From NCBI GenBank assembly GCA_900893395.1, contig CAAHFI011984463.1:1-42036 (forward strand): DNA of 42,036 nt, read 5' to 3'. A program made the translations under genes and the position numbers. The notes beneath the pieces were generated by a model. That model was given only the letters and a program-made list of their open reading frames with translations, did no database searches and was not told the DNA's origin. Position 1 is the stretch's first letter, and every line of letters starts with the position of its first letter. This DNA is from Euglena gracilis. Its lineage: Eukaryota > Euglenozoa > Euglenophyceae > Euglenales > Euglenaceae. Positions 25,701-36,680 of the stretch are shown here, piece by piece.

Positions 25701-28700
25701 AAAATAACAAAATCCCTTGTGTTTCCGAGTCGTTTTGGGGGGCAAATCCCTTGTGTTTCCGGGTTGTTTTGGGGGCAAATCCCTTGTGTTGCTCAACTGT
25801 TCGAGGGCCCCAAAATAAACAAAATCCCTTGTGTTTCCGAGTCGTTTTGGGGGCAAATCCCTTGTGTTTCCGGGTTGTTTTGGGGGCAAATCCCTTGTGT
25901 TGCTCAACTGTTCGAGGGCCCCAAAATAACAAAATCCCTTGTGTTTCCGAGTCGTTTTGGGGGCAAATCCCTTGTGTTTCCGGGTTGTTTTGGGGGGCAA
26001 ATCCCTTGTGTTGCTCAACTGTTCGAGGGCCCCAAAATAACAAAATCCCTTGTGTTTCCGAGTCGTTTTGGGGGGCAAATCCCTTGTGTTTCCGGGTGTT
26101 TTGGGGCAAATCCCCTTGTGTTGCTCAGTCTGTTCGAGGGCAAAATAACAAATCCCTTGTGTTTCCGGGTTGTTTTGGGGGGCAAATCCCTTGTGTTGCT
26201 CAACTGTTCGAGGGCCCCAAAATAACAAAATCCTTGTGTTTCCGAGTCGTTTTGGGGGCAAATCCTTGTGTTCCGGGTTGTTTTGGGGGCAAATCCCTTG
26301 TGTTGCTCAACTGTTCGAGGGCCCCAAAATAACAAAATCCCTTGTGTTTCCGAGTCGTTTTGGGGCAAATCCCTTGTGTTTCCGGGTTGTTTTGGGGGCA
26401 AATCCCTTGTGTTGCTCAACTGTTCGAGGGCCCAAAATAACAAAATCCCTTGTGTTTCCGAGTCGTTTTGGGGGCAAATCCCTTTGTGTTTCCGGGTTTT
26501 GGGGGCAAATCCCTTGTGTTGCTCAACTGTTCGAGGGCCCCAAAATAACAAAATCCCTTGTGTTTCCGAGTCGTTTTGGGGGGCAAATCCCTTGTGTTTC
26601 CGGGTTGTTTTGGGGGCAAATCCCTTGTGTTGCTCAACTGTTCGAGGGCCCCAAAATAACAAAATCCCTTGTGTTTCCGAGTCGTTTTGGGGGCAAATCC
26701 CTTGTGTTTCCGGGTTGTTTTGGGGGGCAAATCCCTTGTGTTGCTCAACTGTTCGAGGGCCCCAAAATAACAAAATCCCTTGTGTTTCCGAGTCGTTTTG
26801 GGGGCAAATCCCTTGTGTTTCCGGGTTGTTTTGGGGGCAAATCCCTTGTGTTGCTCAACTGTTCGAGGGCCCCAAAATAACAAAATCCCTTGTGTTTCCG
26901 AGTCGTTTTGGGGGGCAAATCCCTTGTGTTTCCGGGTTGTTTTGGGGCAAATCCCTTGTGTTGCTCAACTGTTCGAGGCCCCAAAATAACAAAATCCTTG
27001 TGTTTCCGAGTCGTTTTGGGGGCAAATCCCTTGTGTTTCCGGGTTGTTTTGGGGGGCAAATCCCTTGTGTTTGCTCAACTGTTCGAGGGCCCCAAAATAA
27101 CAAAATCCCTTGTGTTTCCGAGTCGTTTTGGGGGGCAAATCCCTTGTGTTTCCGGGTTGTTTTGGGGGGCAAATCCCTTGTGTTGCTCAACTGTTCGAGG
27201 GCCCCAAAATAACAAAATCCCTTGTGTTTCCGAGGTTGTTTTGGGGGGCAAATCCCTTGTGTTGCTCAACTGTTCGAGGGCCCCAAAATAACAAAATCCC
27301 TTGTTTCGGTGTTTTGGGGCAAATCCCTTGTGTTTCCGGTTGTTTTGGGGCAAATCCCTTGTGTTGCTCAACTGTTCGAGGGCCCCAAAATAACAAAATC
27401 CCTTGTGTTTCCGGGTTGTTTTGGGGGCAAATCCCTTGTGTTGCTCAACTGTTCGAGGGCCCCAAAATAACAAAATCCCTTGTGTTTCCGAGTCGTTTTG
27501 GGGGCAAATCCCTTGTGTTTCCGGGTTGTTTTGGGGGCAAATCCCTTGTGTTGCTCAACTGTTCGAGGGCCCCAAAATAACAAAATCCCTTGTGTTTCCG
27601 AGTCGTTTTGGGGCAAATCCCTTGTTTCCGGGTTGTTTTGGGGGGCAAATCCCTTGTGTTGCTCAACTGTTCGAGGGCCCCAAAATAACAAAATCCCTTG
27701 TGTTTCCGAAGTCGTTTTGGGGGCAAATCCCTTGTGTTTCCGGGTTGTTTTGGGGGCAAATCCCTTGTGTTGCTCAACTGTTCGAGGGCCCCAAAATAAC
27801 AAAATCCCTTGTGTTTCCGAGTCGTTTTGGGGGGCAAATCCCTTGTGTTTCCGGGTGTTTTGGGGGGCAAATCCCTTGTGTTGCTCAACTGTTCGAGGGC
27901 CCCAAAATAACAAAATCCCTTGTGTTTCCAGTCGTTTTGGGGGGCAAATCCCTTGTGTTTCCGGGTTGTTTTGGGGGCAAATCCCTTGTGTTGCTCAACT
28001 GTTCGAGGGCCCCAAAATAACAAAATCCCTTGTGTTTCCGGTTGTTGTTTTGGGGTGCAAATCCCTTGTGTTGCTCAACTGTTCGAGGGCCCCAAAATAA
28101 CAAAATCCCTTGTGTTTCCGAGTCGTTTTGGGGGCAAATCCCTTGTGTTTCCGGGTTGTTTTGGGGGCAAATCCCTTGTGTTGCTCAACTGTTCGAGGGC
28201 CCCAAAATAACAAAATCCCTTGTGTTTCCGAGTCGTTTTGGGGGCAAATCCCTTGTGTTTCCGGTTGTTTTGGGGGCAAATCCCTTGTGTTGCTCAACTG
28301 TTCGAGGGCCCCAAAATAACAAAATCCCTTGTGTTTCCGGGTTTTTTGGGGTGCAAATCCCTTGTGTTGCTCAACTGTTCGAGGGCCCCAAAATAACAAA
28401 ATCCCTTGTGTTTCCGAGTCGTTTTGGGGGCAAATCCCTTGTGTTTCCGGGTTGTTTGGGGGCAAATCCCTTGTGTTGCTCAACTGTTCGAGGGCCCCAA
28501 AATAACAAAATCCCTTGTGTTTCCGAGTCGTTTTGGGGGGCAAATCCCTTGTGTTTTTTGTTTTGGGGGCAAATCCCTTGTGTTGCTCAACTGTTCGAGG
28601 GCCCCAAAATAACAAATCCCTTGTGTTTCCGAGTCGTTTTGGGGGGCAAATCCCTTTGTTTTGGGGTTTTGGGCAAATCCCTTGTGTTGCTCAACTGTTC

Positions 28701-30289
28701 GAGGGCCCCAAAATAACAAAATCCCTTGTGTTTCCGAGTCGTTTTGGGGGGCAAATCCCTTGTGTTTCCGGGTTGTTTTGGGGGGCAAATCCCTTGTGTT
28801 GCTCAACTGTTCGAGGGCCCCAAAATAACAAAATCCCTTGTGTTTCCGAGTCGTTTTGGGGGCAAATCCCTTGTGTTTCCGGGTTGTTTTGGGGGGCAAA
28901 TCCCTTGTGTTGCTCAACTGTTCGAGGGCCCCAAAATAACAAAATTCCCTTGTGTTTCCGGGTTCGTTTTTGGGGCAAATCCCTTGTTGCTCAACTGTTC
29001 GAGGGCCCCAAAATAACAAAATCCCTTTGTTTCCGAGTCGTTTTGGGGGCAAATCCCTTGTGTTTCCGGGTTGTTTGGGGGCAAATCCCTTGTGTTGCTC
29101 AACTGTTCGAGGGCCCCAAAATAACAAAATCCTTGTGTTTCCAGTCGTTTTGGGGCAAATCCCTTGTGTTTCCGGTGTTTTGGGGGCAAATCCCTTGTGT
29201 TGCTTCAACTGTTCGAGGGCCCCAAAAATAACAAAATCCCTTGTGTTTCCGGTCGTTTTTGGGGGCAAATCCCTTGTGTTTTGCTCAACTGTTCGAGGGC
29301 CCCAAAATAACAAATCCCTTGTGTTCCAAGTCGTTTTGGGGGGCAAATCCCTTGTTTTCCGGGTTGTTTTTGGGGGCAAATCCCTTGTGTTGCTCAACTG
29401 TTCGAGGGCCCCAAAATAACAAAATCCCTTTGTGTTTCCGAGTCGTTTTGGGGCGGCAAATCCCTTGTGTTTCCGGGTTGTTTTGGGGGGCAAATCCCTT
29501 GTTTGCTCAACTGTTCGAGGGCCCCAAAATAACAAAATCCCTTGTGTTTCCGAGTCGTTTTGGGGCAAATCCCTTGTGTTTCCGGGTCGTTTTGGGGGGC
29601 ACAATCCCTTGTGTTGCTCAACTGTTCGAGGGCCCCAAAATAACAAAATCCCTTGTGTTTCCGAGTCGTTTTGGGGGGCAAATCCCTTGTGTTTCCGGGT
29701 TGTTTTGGGGGCAAATCCCTTGTGTTGCTCAACTGTTCGAGGGCCCCAAAATAACAAAATCCCTTGTGTTTCCGAGTCGTTTTGGGGGGCAAATCCCTTG
29801 TGTTTCCGGGTTGTTTTGGGGGGCAAATCCCTTGTGTTGCTCAACTGTTCGAGGGCCCCAAAATAACAAAATCCCTTGTGTTTCCGAGTCGTTTTGGGGG
29901 GCAAATCCCTTGTGTTCCGGGTTGTTTTGGGGGGCAAATCCCTTGTGTTGCTCAACTGTTCGAGGGCCCCAAAATAACAAAATCCCTTGTGTTTCCGAGT
30001 CGTTTTGGGGGCAAATCCCTTGTGTTTCCGGGTTGTTTTGGGGGCAAATCCCTTGTGTTGCTCAACTGTTCGAGGGCCCCAAAATAACAAAATCCCTTGC
30101 GTTTTCCGGGATTGTTTTGGGGGGCAAATCCCTTGTGTTGCTCAACTGTTCGAGGGCCCCAAAATAACAAAATCCCTTGTGTTTCCGAGTCGTTTTGGGG
30201 CAAATCCCTTGTGTTTCCGGGTTGTTTTGGGGGCAAATCCCTTGTGTTGCTCAACTGTTCGAGGGCCCCAAAATAACAAAATCCTTGTG

Positions 30290-33200
30290 TTTCCGAGTCG
30301 TTTTGGGGGGCAAATCCCTTGTGTTGCTCAACTGTTCGAGGGCCCCAAAATAACAAAATCCCTTGCGTTTCCGAGTCGTTTTGGGGGGCAAAATCCCTTG
30401 TGTTTCCGGGTTGTTTTGGGGGCAAATCCCTTGTGTTGCTCAACTGTTCGAGGGCCCCAAAATAACAAAATCCCTTGTGTTTCCGAGTCGTTTTGGGGGG
30501 CAAATCCCTTGTGTTGCTCAACTGTTCGAGGGCCCCAAAATAACAAATCCCTTGCGTTTCCGAGTCGTTTTGGGGGCAAATCCCTTGTGTTTCCGGGTTG
30601 TTTTGGGGGGCAAATCCCTTGTGTTGCTCAACTGTTCGAGGGCCCCAAAATAACAAAATCCCTTGCGTTTCCGGTTGTTTTGGGGGGCAAATCCCTTGTG
30701 TTGTTCAGCTGTTCGAGGGCCCCAAATAACAAATCCCTTTGCGTTTCCGAGTCGTTTTGGGGGGCAATCCTTGTGTTTCCGGGTTGTTTTGGGGGGCAAA
30801 TCCCTTGTGTTGCTCAACTGTTCGAGGGCCCCAAAATAACAAAATCCCTTGTGTTTCCGAGTCGTTTTGGGGGGCAAATCCCTTGTGTTTCCGGGTTGTT
30901 TTGGGGGGCAAATCCTTGTGTTGCTCAACTGTTCGAGGGCCCAAATAACAAATCCCTTGTGTTTCCGGGTCGTTTTGGGGGCAAATCCCTTGTGTTGCTC
31001 AACTGTTCGAGGGCCCCAAAATAACAAAATCCCTTGTGTTTCCGAGTTTTTGGGGGGCAAATCCCTTGTGTTTCCGGGTTGTTTTGGGGGGCAAATCCCT
31101 TGTGTTGCTCAACTGTTCGGGGCCCCAAAATAACAAAATCCCTTGTGTTTCCGAGTCGTTTTGGGGGGCAAATCCCTTGTGTTGCTCAACTGTTCGAGGG
31201 CCCCAAAATAACAAAATCCCTTGTGTTTCCGGGTCGTTTTGGGGGCAAATCCCTTGTGTTGCTCAACTGTTCGGGGCCAAAATAACAAAATCCCTTGTTT
31301 CCGAGTCGTTTGGGGCAAATCCCTTGTGTTTCCGGTTGTTTTGGGGGCAAATCCTTGTGTTGCGCAACTGTTCGAGGGCCCCAAAATAACAAAATCCCTT
31401 GCGTTTCCGATCGTTTTTGGGGGGCAAATCCCTTGTGTTGCTCAACTGTTCGAGGGCCCCAAAATAACAAAATCCCTTGCGTTTCCGAGTCGTTTTGGGG
31501 GGCAAATCCCTTGTGTTTCCGGGTTGTTTTGGGGGGCAAATCCCTTGTGTTGCTCAACTGTTCGAGGGCCCCAAAATAACAAAATCCCTTGTGTTTCCGA
31601 GTCGTTTTGGGGGGCAAATCCCTTGTGTTGCTCAACTGTTCGAGGGCCCCAAAATAACAAAATCCCTTGCGTTTCCGAGTCGTTTGGGGGGCAAATCCCT
31701 TGTGTTTCCGGGTTGTTTTGGGGGGCAAATCCCTTGTGTTGCTCAACTGTTCGAGGGCCCCAAAATAACAAAATCCCTTGTGTTTCCGAGTCGTTTTGGG
31801 GGGCAAATCCCTTGTGTTGCTCAACTGTTCGAGGGCCCCAAAATAACAAAATCCCTTGTGTTTCCGGGTCGTTTTGGGGGGCAAATCCCTTGTGTTGCTC
31901 AACTGTTCGAGGGCCCCAAAATAACAAAATCCCTTGCGTTTCCGAGTTTTGGGGGCAAATCCCTTGTGTTTCCAGGTTGTTTTGGGGGGCAAATCCCTTG
32001 TGTTGCGCAACTGTTCGAGGGCCCAAAATAACAAAATCCCTTGTGTTTCCGAGTCGTTTTGGGGGCAAATCCCTTGTGTTGCTCAACTGTTCGAGGGCCC
32101 CAAAATAACAAAATCCCTTGCGTTTCCGAGTCGTTTTGGGGGGCAAATCCCTTGTGTTTCCGGGTTGTTTTGGGGGGCAAATCCCTTGTGTTGCTCAACT
32201 GTTCGAGGGCCCCAAAATAACAAAATCCCTTGTGTTTCCGAGTCGTTTTGGGGGGCAAATCCCTTGTGTTGCTCAACTGTTCGAGGGCCCCAAAATAACA
32301 AAATCCCTTGCGTTTCCGAGTCGTTTTGGGGGCAAAATCCCTTGTGTTTCCGGGTGTTTGGGGGCAAATCCCTTGTGTTGCTCAACTGTTCGAGGGCCCC
32401 AAAATAACAAAATCCCTTGCGTTTCCGAGTCGTTTTGGGGGCAAATCCCTTGTGTTTCCGGGTTGTTTTGGGGGCAAATCCCTTGTGTTGCTCAACTGTT
32501 CGAGGGCCCCAAAATAACAAAATCCCTTGCGTTTCGGGTTGTTGGGGGGCAAATCCCTTGTGTTGTTCAACTGTTCGAGGGCCCAAAATAACAAAATCCC
32601 TTGCGTTTTCCGAGTCGTTTTGGGGGGCAAATCCCTTGTGTTTCCGGGTTGTTTTGGGGGGCAAATCCCTTGTGTTGCTCAACTGTTCGAGGGCCCCAAA
32701 ATAACAAAATCCCTTGCGTTTCCGAGTCGTTTTGGGGGCAAATCCCTTGTGTTTCCGGGTTGTTTTGGGGGCAAATCCCTTGTGTTGCTCAACTGTTCGA
32801 GGGCCCCAAAATAACAAAATCCCTTGCGTTTCCGAGTCGTTTTGGGGGGCAAATCCCTTGTGTTTCCGGGTTGTTTTGGGGGGCAAATCCCTTGTGTTGC
32901 TCAACTGTTCGAGGGCCCCAAAATAACAAAATCCCTTGTGTTTCCGAGTCGTTTTGGGGGGCAAATCCCTTGTGTTTCCGGGTTGTTTTGGGGGGCAAAT
33001 CCCTTGTGTTGCTCAACTGTTCGAGGGCCCCAAAATAACAAAATCCCTTGCGTTTCCGAGTCGTTTTGGGGGGCAAATCCCTTGTGTTTCCGGGTTGTTT
33101 TGGGGGCAAATCCCTTGTGTTGCTCAACTGTTCGAGGGCCCAAAATAACAAAATCCCTTGTGTTTCCGAGTCGTTTTGGGGGCAAATCCCTTGTGTTGCT

Positions 33201-33740
33201 CAACTGTTCGAGGGCCCCAAAATAACAAAATCCCTTGCGTTTCCGAGTCGTTTTGGGGGGCAAATCCCTTGTGTTTCCGGGTTGTTTTGGGGGCAAATCC
33301 CTTGTTGCGCAACTGTTCGAGGCCCCAAAATAACAAAATCCCTTGCGTTTCCGAGTCGTTTTGGGGGCAAATCCCTTGTGTTGCTCAACTGTTCGAGGGC
33401 CCCAAAATAACAAAATCCCTTGTGTTTCCGAGTCGTTTTGGGGGGCAAATCCCTTGTGTTTCCGGTTGTTTTGGGGGCAAATCCCTTGTGTTGCTCAACT
33501 GTTCGAGGGCCCCAAAATAACAAAATCCCTTGTGTTTCCGGTTGTTTTGGGGGGCAAATCCCTTGTGTTGTTCAACTGTTCGAGGGCCCCAAAATAACAA
33601 AATCCCTTGCGTTTCCGAGTCGTTTTGGGGGGCAAATCCCTTGTGTTTCCGGGTTGTTTTGGGGGGCAAATCCCTTGTGTTGCTCAACTGTTCGAGGGCC
33701 CCAAAATAACAAAATCCCTTGCGTTTCCGAGTCGTTTTGG
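30290..33740 (+). repeat. Satellite subdomain with ABC+AC higher-order repeat
   Basis: AC units lacking box B appear in number only here, for example at about 30290, 30475, 31141, 31588, 31778, 32040 and 32230. They alternate with full ABC units whose first leader reads TTGCGTTTCC instead of TTGTGTTTCC. From about 31477 to 32308 this gives a two-part repeat of about 188 bp. Hybrid boxes CCGGGTCG, which join a B start to an A end, occur at about 30957, 31218 and 31855. The C-box variant GCGCAACTG appears only around 31360, 32005, 33307 and 34121. Together these mark a locally amplified subfamily made by exchange between boxes. Confidence 0.8.
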
Positions 33741-34149
33741 GGGCAAATCCCTTGTGTTTCCGGGTTGTTTTGGGGGCAAATCCCTTGTGTTGCTCAACTG
33801 TTCGAGGGCCCCAAAATAACAAAATCCCTTGTGTTTCCGAGTCGTTTTGGGGGCAAATCCCTTGTGTTTCCGGGTGTTTTGGGGGCAAATCCCTTGTGTT
33901 GCTCAACTGTTCGAGGGCCCCAAAATAACAAAATCCCTTGTTTCCGAGTCGTTTTGGGGCAAATCCCTTGTGTTTCCGGGTTGTTTTGGGGGGCAAATCC
34001 CTTGTGTTGCTCAACTGTTCGAGGGCCCCAAAATAACAAAATCCCTTGTGTTTCCGAGTCGTTTTGGGGGGCAAATCCCTTGTGTTTCCGGGTCGTTTTG
34101 GGGGGCAAATCCCTTGTGTTGCGCAACTGTTCGAGGGCCCCAAAATAAA

Positions 34150-34620
34150 AAAATCCCTTGTGTTTCGTTTTGGGGGCAAATCCCTTGTGTTTCCGGTTGT
34201 TTTGGGGGGCAAATCCCTTGTGTTGCTCAACTGTTCGAGGCCCCAAAATAACAAAATCCCTTGTGTTTCCGAGTCGTTTTGGGGGCAAATCCCTTGTGTT
34301 TCCGGTTGTTTGGGGGGCAAATCCCTTGTGTTGTTCGACTGTTCGAGGGCCCCAAAAATAACAAAATCCCTTGTGTTTCCGGGTCGTTTTGGGGGGCAAA
34401 TTCCTTGTGTTTCCAAGTCGTTTTGGGAGGCAAATCCCTTGTGATTCCGAGTCGTTTTGGGGGCAAATCCCTTGTGTTGTTCGACTGTTCGAGGGCCCCA
34501 AAATAACAAATCCGTTGTGATTCTGAGTCGTTTTGGGGCAAATCCCTTGTGTTGTTCGACTGTTCGAGGACCCCAAAAGCACAAAAAACCTCATGTCACC
34601 AAGCATTTTTGGGGTGTATT
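34150..34620 (+). repeat. Eroded right edge of the satellite
   Basis: Units become progressively diverged: GTTGTTCGACTG replaces the usual C box, GTGATTCCGAG replaces the A leader, and box order becomes irregular. The last recognisable piece, about 34580-34620, is a degenerate A box (CAAGCATTTTTGGGG). Loss of similarity at the array edge is normal for satellites, because end units are seldom corrected by unequal exchange. Confidence 0.85.
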
Positions 34621-34725
34621 TTAGCATAAGTAATCAATATTAGTATTTCCTCCTTTTGTTTTCTTTGTATTTGAAGGCCTAAAACATCAAAAAAAAATTC
34701 GAATTTTTTTTGATAGGGGGTCGAG
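34621..34725. other. AT-rich boundary DNA with a 29-bp palindrome
   Basis: The first non-repetitive DNA after the satellite. It is AT-rich with no coding signal. At 34686-34714 it holds a near-perfect palindrome: ATC, nine A, TTC, then GAA, eight T, GAT. The centre is TTCGAA. Confidence 0.7.
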
Positions 34726-34876
34726 GTCGTGGGGTGGGCCGACCCTAGGGTCGACCCTGGGGTCGGCCCACGACCCTAGCATGGGCGACCCTAGGGTCGG
34801 CCCACGACCCTAGAGCGACTTTAGCGACCCTAGCGACCCTAGGGTCGTATTGGGCCGACCCTAGGGTCGGCCCACA
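34726..34876. repeat. GGGTCG/CGACCC palindrome cluster
   Basis: Short repeated words CGACCCTAG, GGGTCGGCCC and their complements fill the stretch. The best palindrome, 34851-34874, is a perfect 24 bp with centre CCCTAGGG and arms TGGGCCGA / TCGGCCCA. A second inverted pair with 11-bp arms lies at about 34735-34771. No coding signal. Runs of C and G follow at 34878-34914. Confidence 0.8.
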
Positions 34877-34949
34877 ACCCCCCCCCCCAGGCCAGATCTA
34901 CCCCCCGGGGGGGGTATTATTTTAAATGAAATATTTCTCATTCTTGGTA

Positions 34950-35810
34950 CAGTCCCTGGGCGTAAATTTTCCCCCCCCAGGGAGGGTTTTTTGGGCTCTT
35001 GACCAGGGGGGGGGATTTTTCGGCCGTTTCGGGCACTTTGTCCCGTCCAGGGTTCGATATAAGGAGGGGTGGTCCGGACCCCCCCCCTGCGGCCAGGAGG
35101 GGGGGGGTGGGGGGGACACCCCCCCCCACCTAAACAGGTGCGCGGTCTGGGTTACCGAAAATTTTTGACCCCCAAAATGACCAAAAGTGCCATTTTGGGC
35201 ACTTTTTGGGCAAAAATGTGCCAAAAAAATGCAAAAAAAATTCGGCGCGAAGCGCCGGAGGAAAAAATTGACCCTTTTTGGGGGGGTCCGGGAACCCCCC
35301 CGAGGGTCGGTCCGGACCCCCCTGGCAGGTGGGGGGGGGGTCCGGACCCCCCCCCTGCGGGCCAGGAGGGGGGGGGGTGGGGGGACACCCCCCACCTAAA
35401 CCATGTACGCCCTCCTTATATCAAACCCTGGTCCCGTCCCTTCTATTCTTTGAAGCCATGAAGCCCACCGGGATTCGGAATTCATTTGCCGTATGTTGTG
35501 GGGTTGTTATGGTATATTCCCGAACACCTCTGTTCAGGGCGGTGGGTCTTATGATAGATACATGCCGAGGATAGTTCAATGGACAAAATACCCAAAAGCT
35601 GGCAAGTCTTCGACCAGGAACCAGGCAAGTGGTGAAGCTGTGATGCCCTGGCATGTACAAAAAAAAGTTCCAACCCACCTGTCTTAGCTGTTCCTCTGGG
35701 GCTGAAGGGGGGGGAGTTTTCGCCCGTTTCGGAGCCTTCTGCAAAACCAGAAAATTCCCAAATTTCAGGGGGGGAATTTTCGGGGGGGGACAATTTACAC
35801 CCAAGGACTG
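34950..35810. mobile_element. Tc1/mariner-like non-autonomous element
   Basis: Left terminal repeat 34950-34978 and right terminal repeat 35782-35810 are inverted and match at 26 of 29 positions. Both start CAGTCC and carry GTAAATT, then TCCCCCCCC. The dinucleotide TA abuts both ends (34948-34949 and 35811-35812), the target duplication of the Tc1/mariner superfamily, whose ends commonly begin CAGT. No transposase is present. The element is interrupted by a hAT-like insertion of 383 bp plus its 8-bp target copy, leaving about 470 bp of original element. Assignment rests on ends and target site only. Confidence 0.65.
35048..35430. mobile_element. hAT-like MITE, nested
   Basis: Terminal inverted repeats of 21 bp (35048-35068 and 35410-35430) match at 20 positions and begin CAGGGTT followed by GATATAAGG. 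The 8-bp sequence GTCCCGTC is repeated directly and exactly against both ends (35040-35047 and 35431-35438). An 8-bp target duplication with ends starting CAG is the hallmark of the hAT superfamily. There is no transposase, so this is a 383-bp non-autonomous copy. Inside, a block of about 64 bp is present twice in the same direction (35071-35135 and 35339-35401), holding GGTCCGGACC, long C and G runs and ACCTAAAC. A small CGGCGC-GAA-GCGCCG palindrome lies at 35243-35257. The intact target copies and near-identical ends suggest a fairly recent insertion. Confidence 0.8.
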
Positions 35811-35820
35811 TATATGCATA

Positions 35821-36163
35821 CCTCCCCCCCCCTTGTCGTTGACACGCCAATGTTCCAGAAAAGTGTCGTTGACGGGGGTGTGTCAACGACACGCCGTGTC
35901 AACGACACAGTACCTAAAAAAAAATCGACCGCACCAGTAACGATGAATGACCCCGTGAATGCATGTCCGCCACACTGTGGCCGTGCGAATGGGGATGACA
36001 TTTGAAGCCATGGCTGGAAAGAAGATTCAACCCATTTTGAAATGTCCTGGCTGAAATTTGTCAGAAACTGTGGCCAACACAAAAGAAAAAATATGTTCCA
36101 GGAAAGTGTCGTTGACACGGGGGGTGTGTCAACGACACGCCGTGTCAACGACAAGGGGGGAGG
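35821..36163. mobile_element. TA-flanked foldback element
   Basis: Inverted ends read CCT, a C run (9 on the left, 6 on the right), then TTGTCGTTGACACG. Apart from C-run length they are identical. TA lies immediately outside both ends (35819-35820 and 36164-36165). Inside, GTGTCGTTGACAC and its complement recur. A block of about 60 bp starting ATGTTCCAG is present in direct copies at about 35849 and 36092. Each copy can fold, pairing GTGTCGTTGAC with GTCAACGACAC. No transposase. It lies 10 bp from the preceding element. The TA target fits mariner-type transposition, but superfamily is uncertain. Confidence 0.6.
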
Positions 36164-36201
36164 TATGTATGTATGCATGTATGTATATATGCACGTATAT
36201 T
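36164..36201. repeat. TATG microsatellite
   Basis: Imperfect TATG/CATG repeats with TATATA interruptions, directly right of the foldback element. Confidence 0.85.
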
Positions 36202-36296
36202 GGATGGGCAAACAGAAAATTTCATGCTTTGGAACTTGGCCATCATCCTCTGGAACGGCTGTAAAGTGCCTTCAGGTCAAAATATTGGGGCATAGA

Positions 36297-36351
36297 GGTA
36301 TAGAGGTGGAGGTGGAGGTCAAAGTCCTCTGCCTCCACCTCTACCTCTACC
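36297..36351. repeat. GAGGTG / CACCTC hairpin
   Basis: A purine-rich arm of GAGGTGGAGG words (36297-36318) faces a pyrimidine-rich arm (36332-36351) across a 13-base loop. The arms pair imperfectly over about 20 bp. Nothing else is recognised between here and about 36670; that stretch is mixed-composition DNA with no convincing reading frame. Confidence 0.7.
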
Positions 36352-36680
36352 CTTTCATCTATGTCCATGAAACGTCACAAAATGACCTCAAAGGGGGTCA
36401 AATGACCCAGAATGCCTCGATTTTGGCAGGTTTGCATCAATAAAATGGGTTGGGAATGAGGTGCCAAGGCCACGGCCAAGTCATTGGGGAGATCAAAAGC
36501 CACTGTGGGGGCTGTTGGGGATCGGTGCGTTCGTAGCCCAGTCTCCTCACCCCATAAAACCATAAAATCATTCTACATTTTTTCCCCCTGCCCTGGTTCA
36601 GTTCCCACCAAGACAGCGTGATATATTTGAAGGGAAATGGGAAAAAAAGAAAAAAAAGACAGTGCATGTCCACCCTTAAG

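Larger units (their letters stand above)
1..34620 (+). repeat. Satellite array, ~110-bp trimeric unit
   Basis: A continuous head-to-tail tandem array that runs off the left edge. The unit has three boxes, each led by AAATCCCTTGTGTT. Box A continues CCGAGTCGTTTTGGGG, box B continues CCGGGTTGTTTTGGGG, and box C reads GCTCAACTGTTCGAGG followed by CCCCAAAATAAC. Clean consecutive units at 11291, 11401 and 11511 are spaced exactly 110 bp. Elsewhere the period is 108-112 bp, mostly because the G run after each A or B box is 5 or 6 long. Length over period suggests roughly 330 units (estimated, not counted). A and B are near-duplicates, so the unit probably grew by duplication of one box of about 34 bp. 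I saw no inversion. The strand is visibly G+T rich. Reading frames of up to about 540 codons exist only because most frames of the unit lack stops; the period is not a multiple of three, so they are not genes. Confidence 0.98.

Noticed and set aside
1-34620. CRISPR-like array.
   Set aside because: There are no unique spacers. The sequence between conserved boxes is itself repeated, and no cas genes occur.
34926-35574. Gly/Pro-rich open frames in the hAT-like and Tc1/mariner-like elements.
   Set aside because: They are translations of G and C runs inside non-autonomous elements and show no codon bias or domain.
36375-36563. A 62-codon minus-strand frame.
   Set aside because: No codon bias, splice context or recognisable motif; too short to call alone.
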